Positions 1 to 8,873 of a DNA stretch of 64,000 nt are shown one piece after another (the stretch's first letter is position 1; each line of letters opens with the position of its first letter). The position numbers were made by a program, and so were the translations under genes. This DNA is from Tiliqua scincoides. Its lineage: Eukaryota > Chordata > Lepidosauria > Squamata > Scincidae. The notes beneath the pieces are model-generated. The model worked only from the letters and a program-made list of their open reading frames with translations, was not told where the DNA came from and did no database searches. Location of the stretch: NCBI RefSeq assembly GCF_035046505.1, contig NC_089822.1:80769659-80833658 (forward strand), given 5' to 3'.

Positions 1-59
1 GGACTGTGGAAGACCTGATTTGCCAGATCGTATGCTCCGTGCTGGAGCTCCTCCAGTGT

Positions 60-317
60 GCAGCAGTAGCCATTTTAGCGCCGCAGCATCCAGCGGAGTT
101 GCTGGGAATAGGATTGGACGGTAATTCTCTTAGGGTGCAGTCCTAATCCACTTTCCAGCACTGACATAAGGACAGTGCAGCTCCAAGGTAAGGGAATGTT
201 TGTTCCCAGGTAAAGGAACAAACATTCCCTTACCTTGAGGAGACCTCCATGACTGTCACCCAACTGCAGGATGCAGCACACACCCCGTTGGTGTGGGGGC
301 TGGGGATAAGAATAGGC
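60..317. mobile_element. Palindromic MITE remnants (GGGCNCAATCCTA-terminus family), two joined pieces
   Basis: The stretch contains an end of the family (AATAGGATTGG near 108-118) followed directly by a second start (GCAGTCCTAATCCACTTTCC near 138). A strong inverted repeat, with arms of about 20 bases around AAGGTAAGGGAATGTTTG, lies at about 197-237. The later part (CCTCCATGACTG..., GCAGGATGCAGCACACACCCC) is shared with copies at 26837, 39690 and 43740. It is non-coding and the open frames across it are incidental. Family assignment rests on the repeated termini inside this window. The superfamily is uncertain, with PIF/Harbinger-like the best guess. Confidence 0.6.
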
Positions 318-762
318 CATCCGTTTGGCTGTATTTGTCGTAAGAGGCGACTAAACAGCCAACGGTTAGATGGGACTCCTTAGCCTGGGAAGGCAGCTCA
401 TCTGAGAGAAGGAAAACTCTGATCCCAAACCTTCACTGCCTTGTGGCTACATCCAGTTATGGAAAAGGCTTCAGGAGTCAACCTCGAGGCAAAATCAGGA
501 GCCGGAGTCCCTAAGGCAGTTCATGGCTGAACACAGTCACGTTCTGGCAACTCCTGCGATGCCGCTGGAACCAACCGTCTTGGCCTCTGCCTTTCCATTG
601 GACCATTTCAGCGACATGGAGAGGGGGAATTTGCTGTATGGGTAACAGTCTATCCTCCATATCTACCTTACCCAGGCTTTGCGCAATGGAGAGGACACTG
701 TTCTGGAACCACTGTTCAGAGCACGATACCATAGTCTTCCAAGACTGAAAGATGCCAACTGT
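318..762 (+). mobile_element. LINE-like 3' fragment with the same tail as the 5S-SINE
   Basis: This is a non-coding fragment ending in ATACCATAGTCTTCCAAGAC...TGCCAACT (about 726-760). The same tail, with few differences, ends the three 5S rRNA-derived SINEs in this window. Near 335-365 it has the motif GTCGTAAGAGGCGACTAAAC flanked by a short inverted repeat (TTTGGCTGT / ACAGCCAAC). SINEs usually borrow the 3' end of the LINE that mobilises them, so this is a candidate partner LINE. The clade is not certain; R4/Dong-like is a weak recollection. No reverse transcriptase remains here. Confidence 0.45.
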
Positions 763-838
763 AACTGTCAGTGCGTGAAAGTTGGTTAGGATTTGGGCCT
801 TAGGCATCTAATAATTGAGAAAGAGGAATGTATTGTAG

Positions 839-871
839 CATATCAAAAGTTCAAGAACAACTTTTGATATG
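839..871. repeat. Perfect 13-bp inverted repeat (hairpin)
   Basis: CATATCAAAAGTT (839-851) and AACTTTTGATATG (859-871) are perfect reverse complements separated by seven bases. Just downstream, ATGTTCTCCAAGTG occurs twice in tandem (about 878-906). No element boundary was recognised around it. Confidence 0.7.
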
Positions 872-906
872 TTTCAATGTTCTCCAAGTGATATGTTCTC
901 CAAGTG

Positions 907-1430
907 TGGAAACCTCTGGAGCCGATGTGATGAAACCTCCATTTGCTAATCATGGAGAAAGATTGCTTAATAGTCAGATGATTTAGGTCACTTCCATGTT
1001 TTTGAATGTAATTATCTGCCTACTGCCCTCAGCTTCCATCTTCTGCTTCCTTACTGCTTTTTCCACAGAGCTTTTTCAGAAATGGTTCCCACTGCATCCA
1101 AATGGATTCCTGCTGGTATTCAGGAAGGACTTGTACAGTCTTCCTTCTTCAGCAGGTGTCTCTGAATCTACTTTAATTGTTTGCCTCTCACTTCATGGTT
1201 GTATCATTGCAGCACTTGGCTTTCAGTTCTATGATCCCTCTTCCTGTTATCACCTTATAGGGAATGTTTGCTTGTTATTGTGTTTGTTCTATATTATAAT
1301 GTTATCATTTTGCTATGAATGTTGTCTGCTATTTTGAATTGATTATAATGAGGTAGGGTATGAATCTTTCAACAAATATTTTATGCATTATATTCATCAC
1401 AAAATCATCCTCTGAAACATCCATTTTTGG
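907..1430. other. ADAMTSL1 intron, no recognised feature
   Basis: The sequence is AT-leaning intronic DNA. A 113-codon open frame (996-1337) is hydrophobic and low in complexity, with no similarity I recognise, no splice context tying it to ADAMTSL1 and no start context of note. It is treated as chance. Confidence 0.5.
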
Positions 1431-1431
1431 T

Positions 1432-1605
1432 TGTATAGGAAACTGCCATACCATGTCAGATCATTGGTCCACTAAGCTCTGTGTAATGGGTAGTGGGTCA
1501 CTAGGTTTTCAGACAAATCCTACCTAAAGATGTCAAGGATCAAACCTAGAACCTTAGGCATCCAAAGCAGATGCACTACCTGTGAACTGTGGCCCCTGCT
1601 CATGC
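1432..1605 (-). mobile_element. tRNA-derived SINE remnant (minus orientation)
   Basis: Read on the minus strand, the right end gives a degenerate tRNA-like head: a GCCACAGTTCACAGGTAG A-box region, then a B-box-like AGGTTTGATCC. The body toward the left (GGTCCACTAAGCTCTGTGTAA, CCATACCATGTCAGATCATT) is shared with the copies at 39785 and 56590. It lies in the ADAMTSL1 intron about 100 bp before the Ig exon. It is an old, diverged copy. Confidence 0.55.
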
Positions 1606-1700
1606 TGTTCATATGGCATTGTTTTAGTTCACAAGTGAATGCTTAGCCAGTTATCCAATTGGCTAGACTCTGATGTATTTCTCTGCCTTATTTCAATTAG

Positions 1701-1901
1701 GTTGCCCAGTGGATGGTCATCCAACTCCAAACATCACCTGGTTTTATGTTGGTCAGCCCTTCAGTATGCCTCACCATGTGTTGGCAGCTGGTCAGATTCT
1801 TCAAATAGTGAACATTACTAATGATTATCAGGGAGAAATCAGCTGCATGGCTCAGAATGAGGCAGGCCTGCTTGTACAAAAGACTTCTCTGACAATCCAA
1901 G
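1701..1901 (+). CDS. ADAMTSL1: ADAMTSL1 exon, last Ig-like C2 domain (partial gene)
   Basis: This 201-bp exon is symmetric phase 1-1, typical of Ig-domain exons. The acceptor is TTTCAATTAG before 1701 and the donor is G|GTAAAA after 1901. It encodes one Ig-like half: GCPVDGHPTPNITWFY near the start holds the first Ig cysteine and core tryptophan, and QGEISCMAQNEAG holds the second cysteine of the F strand. An N-glycosylation site (NIT) is present in the first motif. The sequence closely follows the human ADAMTSL1 Ig domain just before the C-terminal thrombospondin repeats. ADAMTSL1 (punctin) is a secreted ADAMTS-like glycoprotein without a protease domain that sits in extracellular matrix. 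Its other exons must lie to the left of the window. Confidence 0.93.
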
Positions 1902-2685
1902 GTAAAAATTACAGTGCTAGAACTTTCTTTAATTGAATTTTTGAGATTAGCCTGATGCTCTGCCTGGCTCATGTGGAAGGGATCAGTTTCTGGAAAAAGC
2001 AACATGGATATTTGGGTCTTACCAATAACATTAACTCCTCAACCAAGCACTCTTTTTCGGTGGCCACTAAGCTCAATAACAAGACACCATTCACTGGTCT
2101 TCATAAACTGGACATTTACACCTATGTATGTAAGCCTGGCATGTCATGTTTTTAATGAAGTAAAGTGCCTCATATTAGAAATATGCAAAGGAACGTTCAG
2201 ATAGTGGATCATCACCACTATTTTCATATTAAAGATACCTTTCCAATGGAACTTTCAGACCAATTGTGGATTATCTCTGTAGTTATATTCTGGAAAGAAC
2301 TGTGTGGAGTCTGGAATGCCAATCACACCCAAAGGAGTTATACATTTTGAAGTCTACATGTATGGTACCCCCAAACAGTTCTCTAAGGAATACTTCCAAT
2401 GTTGTGAGGGCTCCTCTAGGGTTGCTCTTGCAAATAACTCCTGTGAGTAAAGTCATAACCCAGGAAAGATTTATACACTTGATGACTTGCGAGTAACACA
2501 GAGGTAACAGACCCCTCCTCTTCATATTCTCAGCATGCCGATGTCGGAATATTCTCATGGCCAAAAAGCTATTTCATGAGAAACAACCTTTTCAGTTGTG
2601 TTCCATTTTGGATCACTGAACTGTGAAACCATTCCAGTGAAACCATGTGGCACTCTTGTTATGGATGGTTGCTTGTACTAGACAA

Positions 2686-2755
2686 ACAGCACAATCCTGT
2701 GCATGTCTACTCAGAAGAATGGAGCTTACTCCCAGGAAAATGTGCATCTAATTAC
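2686..2755. mobile_element. Short palindromic MITE, partial copy
   Basis: CACAATCCTGTGCATGTCTA followed by CTCAGAAGAATGGAGCTTAC is one arm of the roughly 95-bp palindromic family seen complete at 7213-7304 and 16643-16733. The second arm decays after about 2750. Confidence 0.6.
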
Positions 2756-3147
2756 ATCTAAAAACTGGCATCCATTTCCCATAGATGGCAGTCACTACAT
2801 CCAATTTCTTTATCATCCATGTATGTATCTTTCTCCCCATTTCACTTAATATCAGTGCTATGTTGTTTTTCATGGACAAATGTACTTGTTAAAAGAAACT
2901 GACATTTTTAGTTTTGCCTGAATGTTTGCTGTGTCAGCAACATTTGTGTGTTTGCTGTGTTTGCTCTGCCTTGATTCTTTTGTGCCAGATAGTGACCCAG
3001 CAAATATTCAGGTAAAACTGAAAATGTCACATCACAAAAGTGTTTCATGAGCTATGATTTCAAAAGAAATCAGTTCCATATTTAACTTGGTGATTGTTAG
3101 CATTCTAGCTTCAGATTGAAGTGGCATTTTTAAGTGGCAAGATATAA

Positions 3148-3345
3148 AAGGACAACTGACAGCCCAATCCTTACCTGCACTGGTACAACCAGGCTGCTCC
3201 AGTGCAGATTAGGGAGCAGCAGAAGATCTCAGTGTAAGGGGATATTTTTCCCCTTACCCCTTACCCCATGTCAAGCCCCAGCCAGCTCTATGGGGCTGTA
3301 TGCTAGCTACATACCTGGTGCAAATCCAGGAAGCCCAGTGTTTTT
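3148..3345. mobile_element. GC-rich palindromic MITE remnant
   Basis: It starts with the family terminus (AGCCCAATCCTTACCTGCAC, near 3160) and carries the internal TTTTTCCCCTTACCCC and CTACATACCTGGTGCAAATC segments found in copies at 32540-33290 and 44868. The right end is not clear. Confidence 0.55.
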
Positions 3346-3424
3346 TCTGTTTCTGAGTGAAGGCAAATAAACATTTTTTGGCTATTTGAGATAAATTAAC
3401 CTGGACATTTTGCTGTTGCTACAG

Positions 3425-3605
3425 ATTATTGGTGGTCAGTGGATAAGATGTCACCCTGTTCAGCCTCCTGTGGTAACAAAGGATTCCAATATCATCAGTT
3501 GAGATGCTTATTGGATGGAGTCCAAGTCAACATATCCCACTGCATGGAGAAGCCCAAACCTGCTCTGCAGCCTATTGCTTGTAACAGAAGAGATTGTCCT
3601 TCGAG
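3425..3605 (+). CDS. ADAMTSL1: ADAMTSL1 exon, thrombospondin type 1 repeat
   Basis: The exon enters in phase 1 (the split GAT codon joins the Ig exon as ...LTIQ-D) and leaves in phase 2 (donor AG|GTTTGA). It encodes DYWWSVDKMSPCSASCGNKG, then two further cysteines and the end CNRRDCPSR. This is a TSR1 fold with an N-terminal tryptophan cluster and six cysteines. An N-glycosylation site (NISH) is present. The same order, Ig domain then YWWS... TSR, is seen in human ADAMTSL1. An apparent methionine at 3439 is really a GTG valine codon inside the exon. Confidence 0.94.
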
Positions 3606-4084
3606 GTTTGATCTTCCATTAAAATGTGTATTTTATGTAATAACACATCCCTGCAAAATATTATTTATATAATTCTAATATCAATGCTATTTTAAGAACA
3701 TGCTGACCAAAACCTACAGCAGTAAAACTCTAATAGTACAAGGCCCAATTGTCTAGCACTCGCTGTGATCTGGTATCAACATTGTCTGGGATCACCCCAG
3801 GCTAAAAAATGAACTGTCAACTTTCCCAGCCCCTGCATAGGCTCAGTTGCAGCTGGCTGGGTGATGATGTCACCAAGACAGGTTACCAGAGTCGCTTGGA
3901 GACAGCCCGTGCGCCTTGGCAGTAATGTAAGTAGTGATGGCACCTCCAAGACTGTTATGTAAGCAGTGACCCTGACACTGGGTCTGAGAATAGCACCAGC
4001 ATATCTGATAATCCAGTACTGCAAACTTTAAGATTTTATGGTATGTCTCAGCAGTTCTACTCAGACTTTGGGACTGCAGGTAAC

Positions 4085-4465
4085 TACTCGTAGTTGCAGG
4101 GGCAGGGGTGGGGGTGTCCCGACGGCACCAAAGCGATTGCGGTGCCACAAGAACCCAGAGGTTTTTCCCCTTACCTGCAGGGTCCTGCTGGCCTTTGGCA
4201 GGGTCTGGGAGAGCCTCCTTGATGCTAGAAATTGCTCCATTTGGGGATCAGAGCACACTTCTGGTTTTCGTGCAGGGGAGCGTTGGGGAGGCCTGTGGAG
4301 GGAGCTGCAGGCGTCCCGGACCTTCCCCAAGGCCAGCAGGACCCTGCAGGTAAAGGGAAAAACCCCTAGGTCCCTGTGGCACCACAATTGCTGCAGCACC
4401 ATTGGGACATCCATTACTGGGCCATTCCCCTTAAGGGAATGACCCACCATTTTGGAAAACACTAG
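4085..4465. mobile_element. Foldback (long palindrome) MITE
   Basis: Two long arms face each other. GGTTTTTCCCCTTACCTGCA...GTCCTGCTGGCC (about 4159-4192) is matched in reverse by GGCCAGCAGGACCCTGCAGG...GGGAAAAACC (about 4332-4367), and the pairing extends outward through GGTGTCCC / GGGACATCC. A small palindrome (ATTCCCCTTAAGGGAAT) lies near the right end. Open frames on both strands here are palindrome artefacts. The right border near AAAACACTAG resembles a hAT end, but no duplication was established. Confidence 0.65.
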
Positions 4466-4497
4466 TATATCTAGTCAGAATGAGGTTACCTATAGAA

Positions 4498-4783
4498 GTG
4501 TGGTTCCCAACCACTTCCCCTTTAAGGCAGTGTTATGAAGCTTCTGAGAACCCGTAGGCAACAGTGCCTGTCATTTTTGGGTTCTCCCCACCACCAATGA
4601 TAACAGGGAGATAAGAAGTCTCATTAAAACCCATTTCTTATCTCCCTGGCAGTGGGGGGGGGAACCAGAAGTGACAAGCGCTGTCACCTGCGGGTCTCTG
4701 CCATTCACCATCCCCCTTAAGGGGGGAGGATTTTGAAAATGTGTTAACTTGGAGGGTCGCAATCCCCAGGTTGGGAACCACCG
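4498..4783. mobile_element. hAT-like MITE with perfect 8-bp target duplication
   Basis: The element is 286 bp. It is flanked on both sides by CTATAGAA (4490-4497 and 4784-4791), the 8-bp duplication expected of hAT transposons. The ends are inverted: GTGTGGTTCCCAACC at the left and GGTTGGGAACCACCG at the right. An internal hairpin (CAGGGAGATAAGAA... / ...TTCTTATCTCCCTG) occupies the middle. There is no transposase, so it is non-autonomous. Confidence 0.85.
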
Positions 4784-4800
4784 CTATAGAATTACAGTCT

Positions 4801-4889
4801 TGCAATGCGATCCTATACATGTCTACTTAGAAGTGTGTCCTATTGTGTTCAATAATACTTATTCTTAGGTGTGTATAAGATTGCAGCCT
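4801..4889. mobile_element. Short palindromic MITE
   Basis: It starts TGCAATGCGATCCTATACAT and ends GTGTATAAGATTGCAGCCTT, so the two ends are inverted copies. The middle carries the TACTTAGAAGTGTGTCCTAT / ATAATACTTATTC pair. It immediately follows the hAT-like MITE and is somewhat diverged. Confidence 0.7.
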
Positions 4890-5565
4890 TGGTGTATATG
4901 TGTATCAAAATGAGTGGCCTGTACCACTTCATAGTGCAGATGGGGTGATTCAATTTTTGAATTTATTATTATTATTAATTATTATTATTGAATGCTCCCC
5001 CTCATTTTGAAAAAAATGGTTTAAAACGCAAGGTTCTAGTCCAATCTGCTTCTTGACATGCTAGGTTTGCTTTACTTGTAGGAAGCTTTTTCCCAACAGG
5101 AGGAAATTTTAATATGTGCATCATCTGCAGCTTCAAATAATAGCGTCCACTTTACCATCTCAGACCTCTACCATTTAATTTCTAGACTTCATCACTAGGA
5201 CAATAGAATTGGCCACAGTCACAGTCGCTGATGGGATAACTCCTCCAAGAACTTGCCAGTTCTTAATATCAGACTGTCCAACAGATATAATGAAACTTTC
5301 CCACTCTTTCAGTGTCTCACTTGTATAGAGACTCTGCACTCTCTTTGGCATAACTTGAAACGAATCCTATAGTACTGAGGGAAAATGGGTAGGATTGGAA
5401 GACCAGCTGACTGAAAACCAGTGATCACTGGAATGCCACTCAAAACCTCTCTGGTCCTGCATTTGCAGAAGCGGCTATATTTCTGTGAAATTGTGTGCTC
5501 TGTATTGTGATGACTGGTGTTTTTAAGCAGATAAACTAGGCCACACTGTATTCTGAAATGCTTTG

Positions 5566-5760
5566 CAGGCATGCCCTCTTATCCGCAGGGGTTCTGTTCT
5601 GGAATTGCCTGTAGATAGCTGAAACCGTGGATATGGGCTAACGCCCGTCCTGCAATTCCATCCAGAGAGGGTGCACACAGTGGTGGGCATGGGGGGGCCG
5701 ACCTGATCCACGGATAAGTGAATCCACAAATATGGGATCCGCAGATATGGGGGCCCCCTG
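5566..5760. mobile_element. Tigger/pogo-like MITE
   Basis: The ends are inverted: CAGGCATGCCCTCTTATCCGC at the left, and the right end reads in reverse as CAGGGGGCCCCCATATCTGC. Interior phrases such as CCGTGGATATGGGCTAA and CCACGGATAAGTG are the 'rusty' repeats typical of Tigger-related MITEs. The flanking dinucleotides are TG and CA, which fit a decayed TA duplication. It is related to the element at 7555-7964. Confidence 0.6.
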
Positions 5761-7212
5761 CATTGGCCTTAAAATTCTTAGACTGGTTATCTAGTGTTTC
5801 TATCCGAATTACCTATTCTGGCAAAGATTCAGAATGACATTTTGTGTTCCCATGTAAAGCAACTGTTCGTTTACAAGTGCAGCCAGGAATGACCTCAGAA
5901 TCTTGTCCTACCATTTTCTGATAATAGCAATAGCACCAGCAGAGCTACAAATCAGGAAAATACCTGATCAACACAGAGCAGCCGCTGTGGAAATCTCCCC
6001 ATTTTATTACTTTTCCATAATGCTTCGCACACTCTGCTTTACACAAAGGTTCTCTGGATGGCCAGCTGAACCATAAGGAACAGCTGAGACCAGGAGAGTT
6101 AGTGAAATATGAAACATGCTCATTAATATCAGCAAAAGTCTGACTTGCTGATGGGAATACTTCTACAGGAATGATTTATAGATATTAGGCCCTTCTTAAG
6201 CTGCAGCTCTGCGCATGCTGCTTTCCTGACTCCCAAGAAACTGATGAAATGTATGTGTTTGGAAACAGAAAGAGGTTGGATATGCAGGGCTGAAATTTAC
6301 AAGTGGCAGAAAAGCTGTGGATTTAGCCTTTCTAAGCTGTATGATACAAAGGAGGGGGAAAGTGTGTTTTCTTTTCCTTGGCAGGGCCTTTTCCTTTACT
6401 GATCTCTTTCCATGATGTTTGGGGGATCCTGACCAGCAGCAGGAAGAAAACAGAATAGTGCTTTCTTTTCAGGTCCCAGTAAACTAATAATCCTGGAAGC
6501 ACCATTTTGTCCATTTCATCACATGACCAAAAAACAAAAGCAAGATTATCTTGTGGGGATGTACTGGGATTTCCTCCCCTTCAGGACATATAAATCCTGA
6601 AAAGAAACAAGGAGTTGAGCTGTTCAGAGTCCCTGGCCTGACCATAATTTGCCCATGGGACCAATAATCGCTTCTCTTCTACTTCTTCCCATCATCCTTT
6701 CTTGCAGAAGCATCTGGGCAGATGTGCCATCACAACCAACTTGCCTTGTTTCTGCCTATTGGTGCCTGCTTTTTTGTGTGTGTGTGTGTTTTTTTTTTTG
6801 AGTTTATAACATTATTTTTATCCAAAGTTTACATGCAACACCCATGGTCACAATTTTAAAGGCTCTGCTCCTGACAGGAAGCAGAAACAACAGACAGTGA
6901 GTTACAGAGTATGTGAGCATGAAGTATACAAGTACATTCCAAAGTATGCAGGGATTGGGAGGTGCTGTTTTCTACACAGTGTCTATTGAAACTTTGCAAA
7001 CTGTTTTAGCAACTGTGATGGATCTGAACAATGAATGATCATCCTCATATCTGTTATTTGGGTTTCAAATATCTTCTAGATGCATGTCCCCCACAGTGTA
7101 GGAAAAAAGAAGCAAGGGTGCCTTTACATTTCCACAAGAGACAGAAAACAAAAACATTTATCATTTAACCTGGATGCATAAATGTCTGAAAAAAGGACAT
7201 TTTAAACCACAT

Positions 7213-7304
7213 AGGCTGCAGTCCTAACCACACTTTCCTGAGAGTAAGCCCCATTGAACGAAATAGGACTTACTTCTGAGTAGACCTGGTTAGGATTGTG
7301 TCCC
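7213..7304. mobile_element. Short palindromic MITE (near full length)
   Basis: The left end GCAGTCCTAACCACACTTTC is mirrored by GGTTAGGATTGTGTCCC at the right. The inner GAGAGTAAGCCCCATT is mirrored by AATAGGACTTACTTCTGAG, so almost the whole 92 bp can fold. The terminus matches that of the longer GC-rich family, for example at 44868-45419. Confidence 0.8.
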
Positions 7305-7554
7305 TAATCTTGCAACTCAGGACATGAAATCCAGCTCATAATGTAACAAGCCAAGCTTCAGACAGGGCCAGATGTTGAATTGTAGCAGGAGGTGTCCTCC
7401 TTCGCACATTTGAAGCAGAGTGAGGCATGTGGATTTACAGTGACAACCGGTGTATCTTAAATGTGCATAATGCACAGTTGTACAAATCATGCACAAGTCA
7501 TGACACAGCATCAGCAGCAAGCTGGTGCCAAGGCAGCAAACAAAGTTTGAACTA

Positions 7555-7964
7555 CAAAGAGGCCCCTTTATCTGTGGATCCTGTATCTGTGGTTTCAGTT
7601 CAATGTGGATGAGGGTGCCCCCCCCCCACACCCGTGCACTCTCTGTCTCCTCCAGAGGGGCTTCCAAGCCCCACAGAGGCCGTGTGCATCCACCCATGGC
7701 CACTTCTGGTTTTTTGGCAAAACAGAAAGTGACATTTTTATGCCTTTAAAAGGCCTTAGAAGGGCCAGGGAAGCCCACCAAAAAATCGGAAGTGACTTTT
7801 TGCTGAAAAACTCAGAAGTCATTCCAAGACTTGCAGAGGCCATGGGCATATTCACACAGCCTCTGCAGAACTCAGAAGACCCTCTGGAGGTATCTGCAGG
7901 GGGGTTCCAGAACAAAACCACCACCACCACCACCACCACCCCCAGAGATACAGGGGCACACCTG
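7555..7964. mobile_element. Tigger/pogo-like MITE with TA target site
   Basis: TA flanks both ends (7553-7554 and 7965-7966). The inverted ends are CAAAGAGGCCCCTTTATCTG and, reversed at the right, CAGGTGTGCCCCTGTATCTC. It contains a C-rich run at 7618-7627 and a (CCA)n tract at about 7917-7940. No transposase remains. The long open frames across it on both strands come from its inverted structure. Confidence 0.7.
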
Positions 7965-7993
7965 TATTATTTTCAGCAGTGTTGATACACTGT

Positions 7994-8044
7994 CATCTCT
8001 CTCGCTCTCTCATACACACAGAGAGAGAGAGAGATTACAGTGTA

Positions 8045-8102
<58 letters not shown>

Positions 8103-8110
8103 GGGGGGGG
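7994..8110. repeat. Compound microsatellite (TC)n-(AG)n-(TC)n-(AC)n-G10
   Basis: Successive pure runs of TC, AG, TC and AC end in ten G. The adjacent (TC)n and (AG)n runs can pair with each other. It lies in the ADAMTSL1 intron. Confidence 0.95.
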
Positions 8111-8182
8111 AAATGCCCAAGGTCCCTTGCACTGGTTCTAAATCTAGATTCTTTGCATTGGTAATATTCATCCCACAGTGAC

Positions 8183-8385
8183 AGTGTGGTGCAATGGTCA
8201 GAGTGTCAGACTAGAGAATCTCTGGATTCAAGTCTACCTTAGCCATGATGCCACCAAGTGATCTAGGGCTAGATACTGTCTCTCAGCCTAACCTCAACTT
8301 CACAGAGTATAACATGGTGAGAAGACGTGTGTGCAGAGGAAGGTTGAGATACAAACATAATAATAAATATTTTACACAAAGCCAT
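8183..8385 (+). mobile_element. Sauria-type tRNA-derived SINE
   Basis: The tRNA-like head GTGTGGTGCAATGGTCAGAG holds the A box and GATTCAAGTCT the B box. The central conserved part (CAGCCTAACCTCAACTTCAC) and an A/T-rich end with (ATA)n follow. This order, including the phrase CTCTCAGCCTAACCT, is that of the squamate Sauria SINEs mobilised by Bov-B LINEs. The copy is moderately diverged and lies about 280 bp before an ADAMTSL1 exon. Confidence 0.7.
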
Positions 8386-8665
8386 TCAAGGAACATAATA
8401 ATTTAAGTTCTGTGCCTGTTCTGCCAACTTCCCAAAAGCTTTAACGTGCATAAGAACATTCCTTAATTCCAAATTGAAGTGTAAAGAGATGGTGAATTTC
8501 ATGAGTTTCACCAACCTTATGTAAAAGTTAAGGGTGATAAGGCCTAATTAGGACTGGAGTCAAAATTACTTAAGAAAAAAAATCTTTTGAGTAATTCCAG
8601 AATATCACTGTGACCTTCTCATGTTTCTCCACTGGTAACTCTGCTCCGCCTTATCCTTTCATTAG

Positions 8666-8873
8666 GTGGATGGTGACATCGTGGTCCCACTGCACACAAA
8701 GCTGTGGTGGGGGCATCCAGACACGGCGAGTGACATGTCACAAACTGACAGCAGCAGGCAACTCTGTCCCCATGTCAAATGACATATGTGCTCAGACTGC
8801 AAAGCGTCCCGTAGATACCCAGAGCTGTAACAGACAGCTGTGTGTGGAATGGACAACCTCTGCCTGGAGTCAG
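8666..8873 (+). CDS. ADAMTSL1: ADAMTSL1 exon, thrombospondin type 1 repeat and start of the next
   Basis: The acceptor is CTTTCATTAG and the donor CAG|GTAAGA, a strong site. Phase 2 in completes arginine with the previous exon, and phase 0 comes out. WMVTSWSHCTQSCGGGIQTR is a textbook TSR1 start with the tryptophan pair. CTQSCGGG fits the C-x-x-(S/T)-C-x-x-G motif for protein O-fucosylation by POFUT2. Four further cysteines follow (TCHK, ICAQ, SCNR, LCVE). The last residues VEWTTSAWSQ begin the next repeat, whose cysteines are in the next exon. The sequence is close to human ADAMTSL1 throughout. Confidence 0.95.

Larger units (their letters stand above)
1902..3424 (+). other. ADAMTSL1 intron (1.5 kb)
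   Basis: The intron is bounded by GTAAAA and GTTGCTACAG. It contains a half copy of the short palindromic MITE at about 2686-2755 and a longer GC-rich MITE piece at about 3150-3345. I recognise nothing else in it. Confidence 0.75.
3606..8665 (+). other. ADAMTSL1 intron (5.1 kb), rich in MITEs
   Basis: It holds a foldback MITE (about 4085-4465), a hAT-like MITE (4498-4783), a short palindromic MITE (4801-4889), two Tigger-like MITEs (5566-5760 and 7555-7964), another short palindrome (7213-7304), a compound microsatellite (7994-8110) and a Sauria-type SINE (8183-8385). Between 5761 and 7200 I recognise nothing beyond a T/GT-rich patch near 6770-6800. Confidence 0.7.

Noticed and set aside
1592-1605. 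Real tRNA gene at the SINE heads (also near 39940 and 56770)
   Set aside because: Only degenerate A and B boxes are present; there is no acceptor stem or cloverleaf and the body is a shared interspersed repeat.
7605-7985. 126-codon open frame ending in a threonine run
   Set aside because: It is inside a Tigger-like MITE, and the run is the translation of a (CCA)n tract.
7994-8100. CRISPR-like or satellite array
   Set aside because: It is a simple dinucleotide microsatellite with no spacers, in a vertebrate intron.
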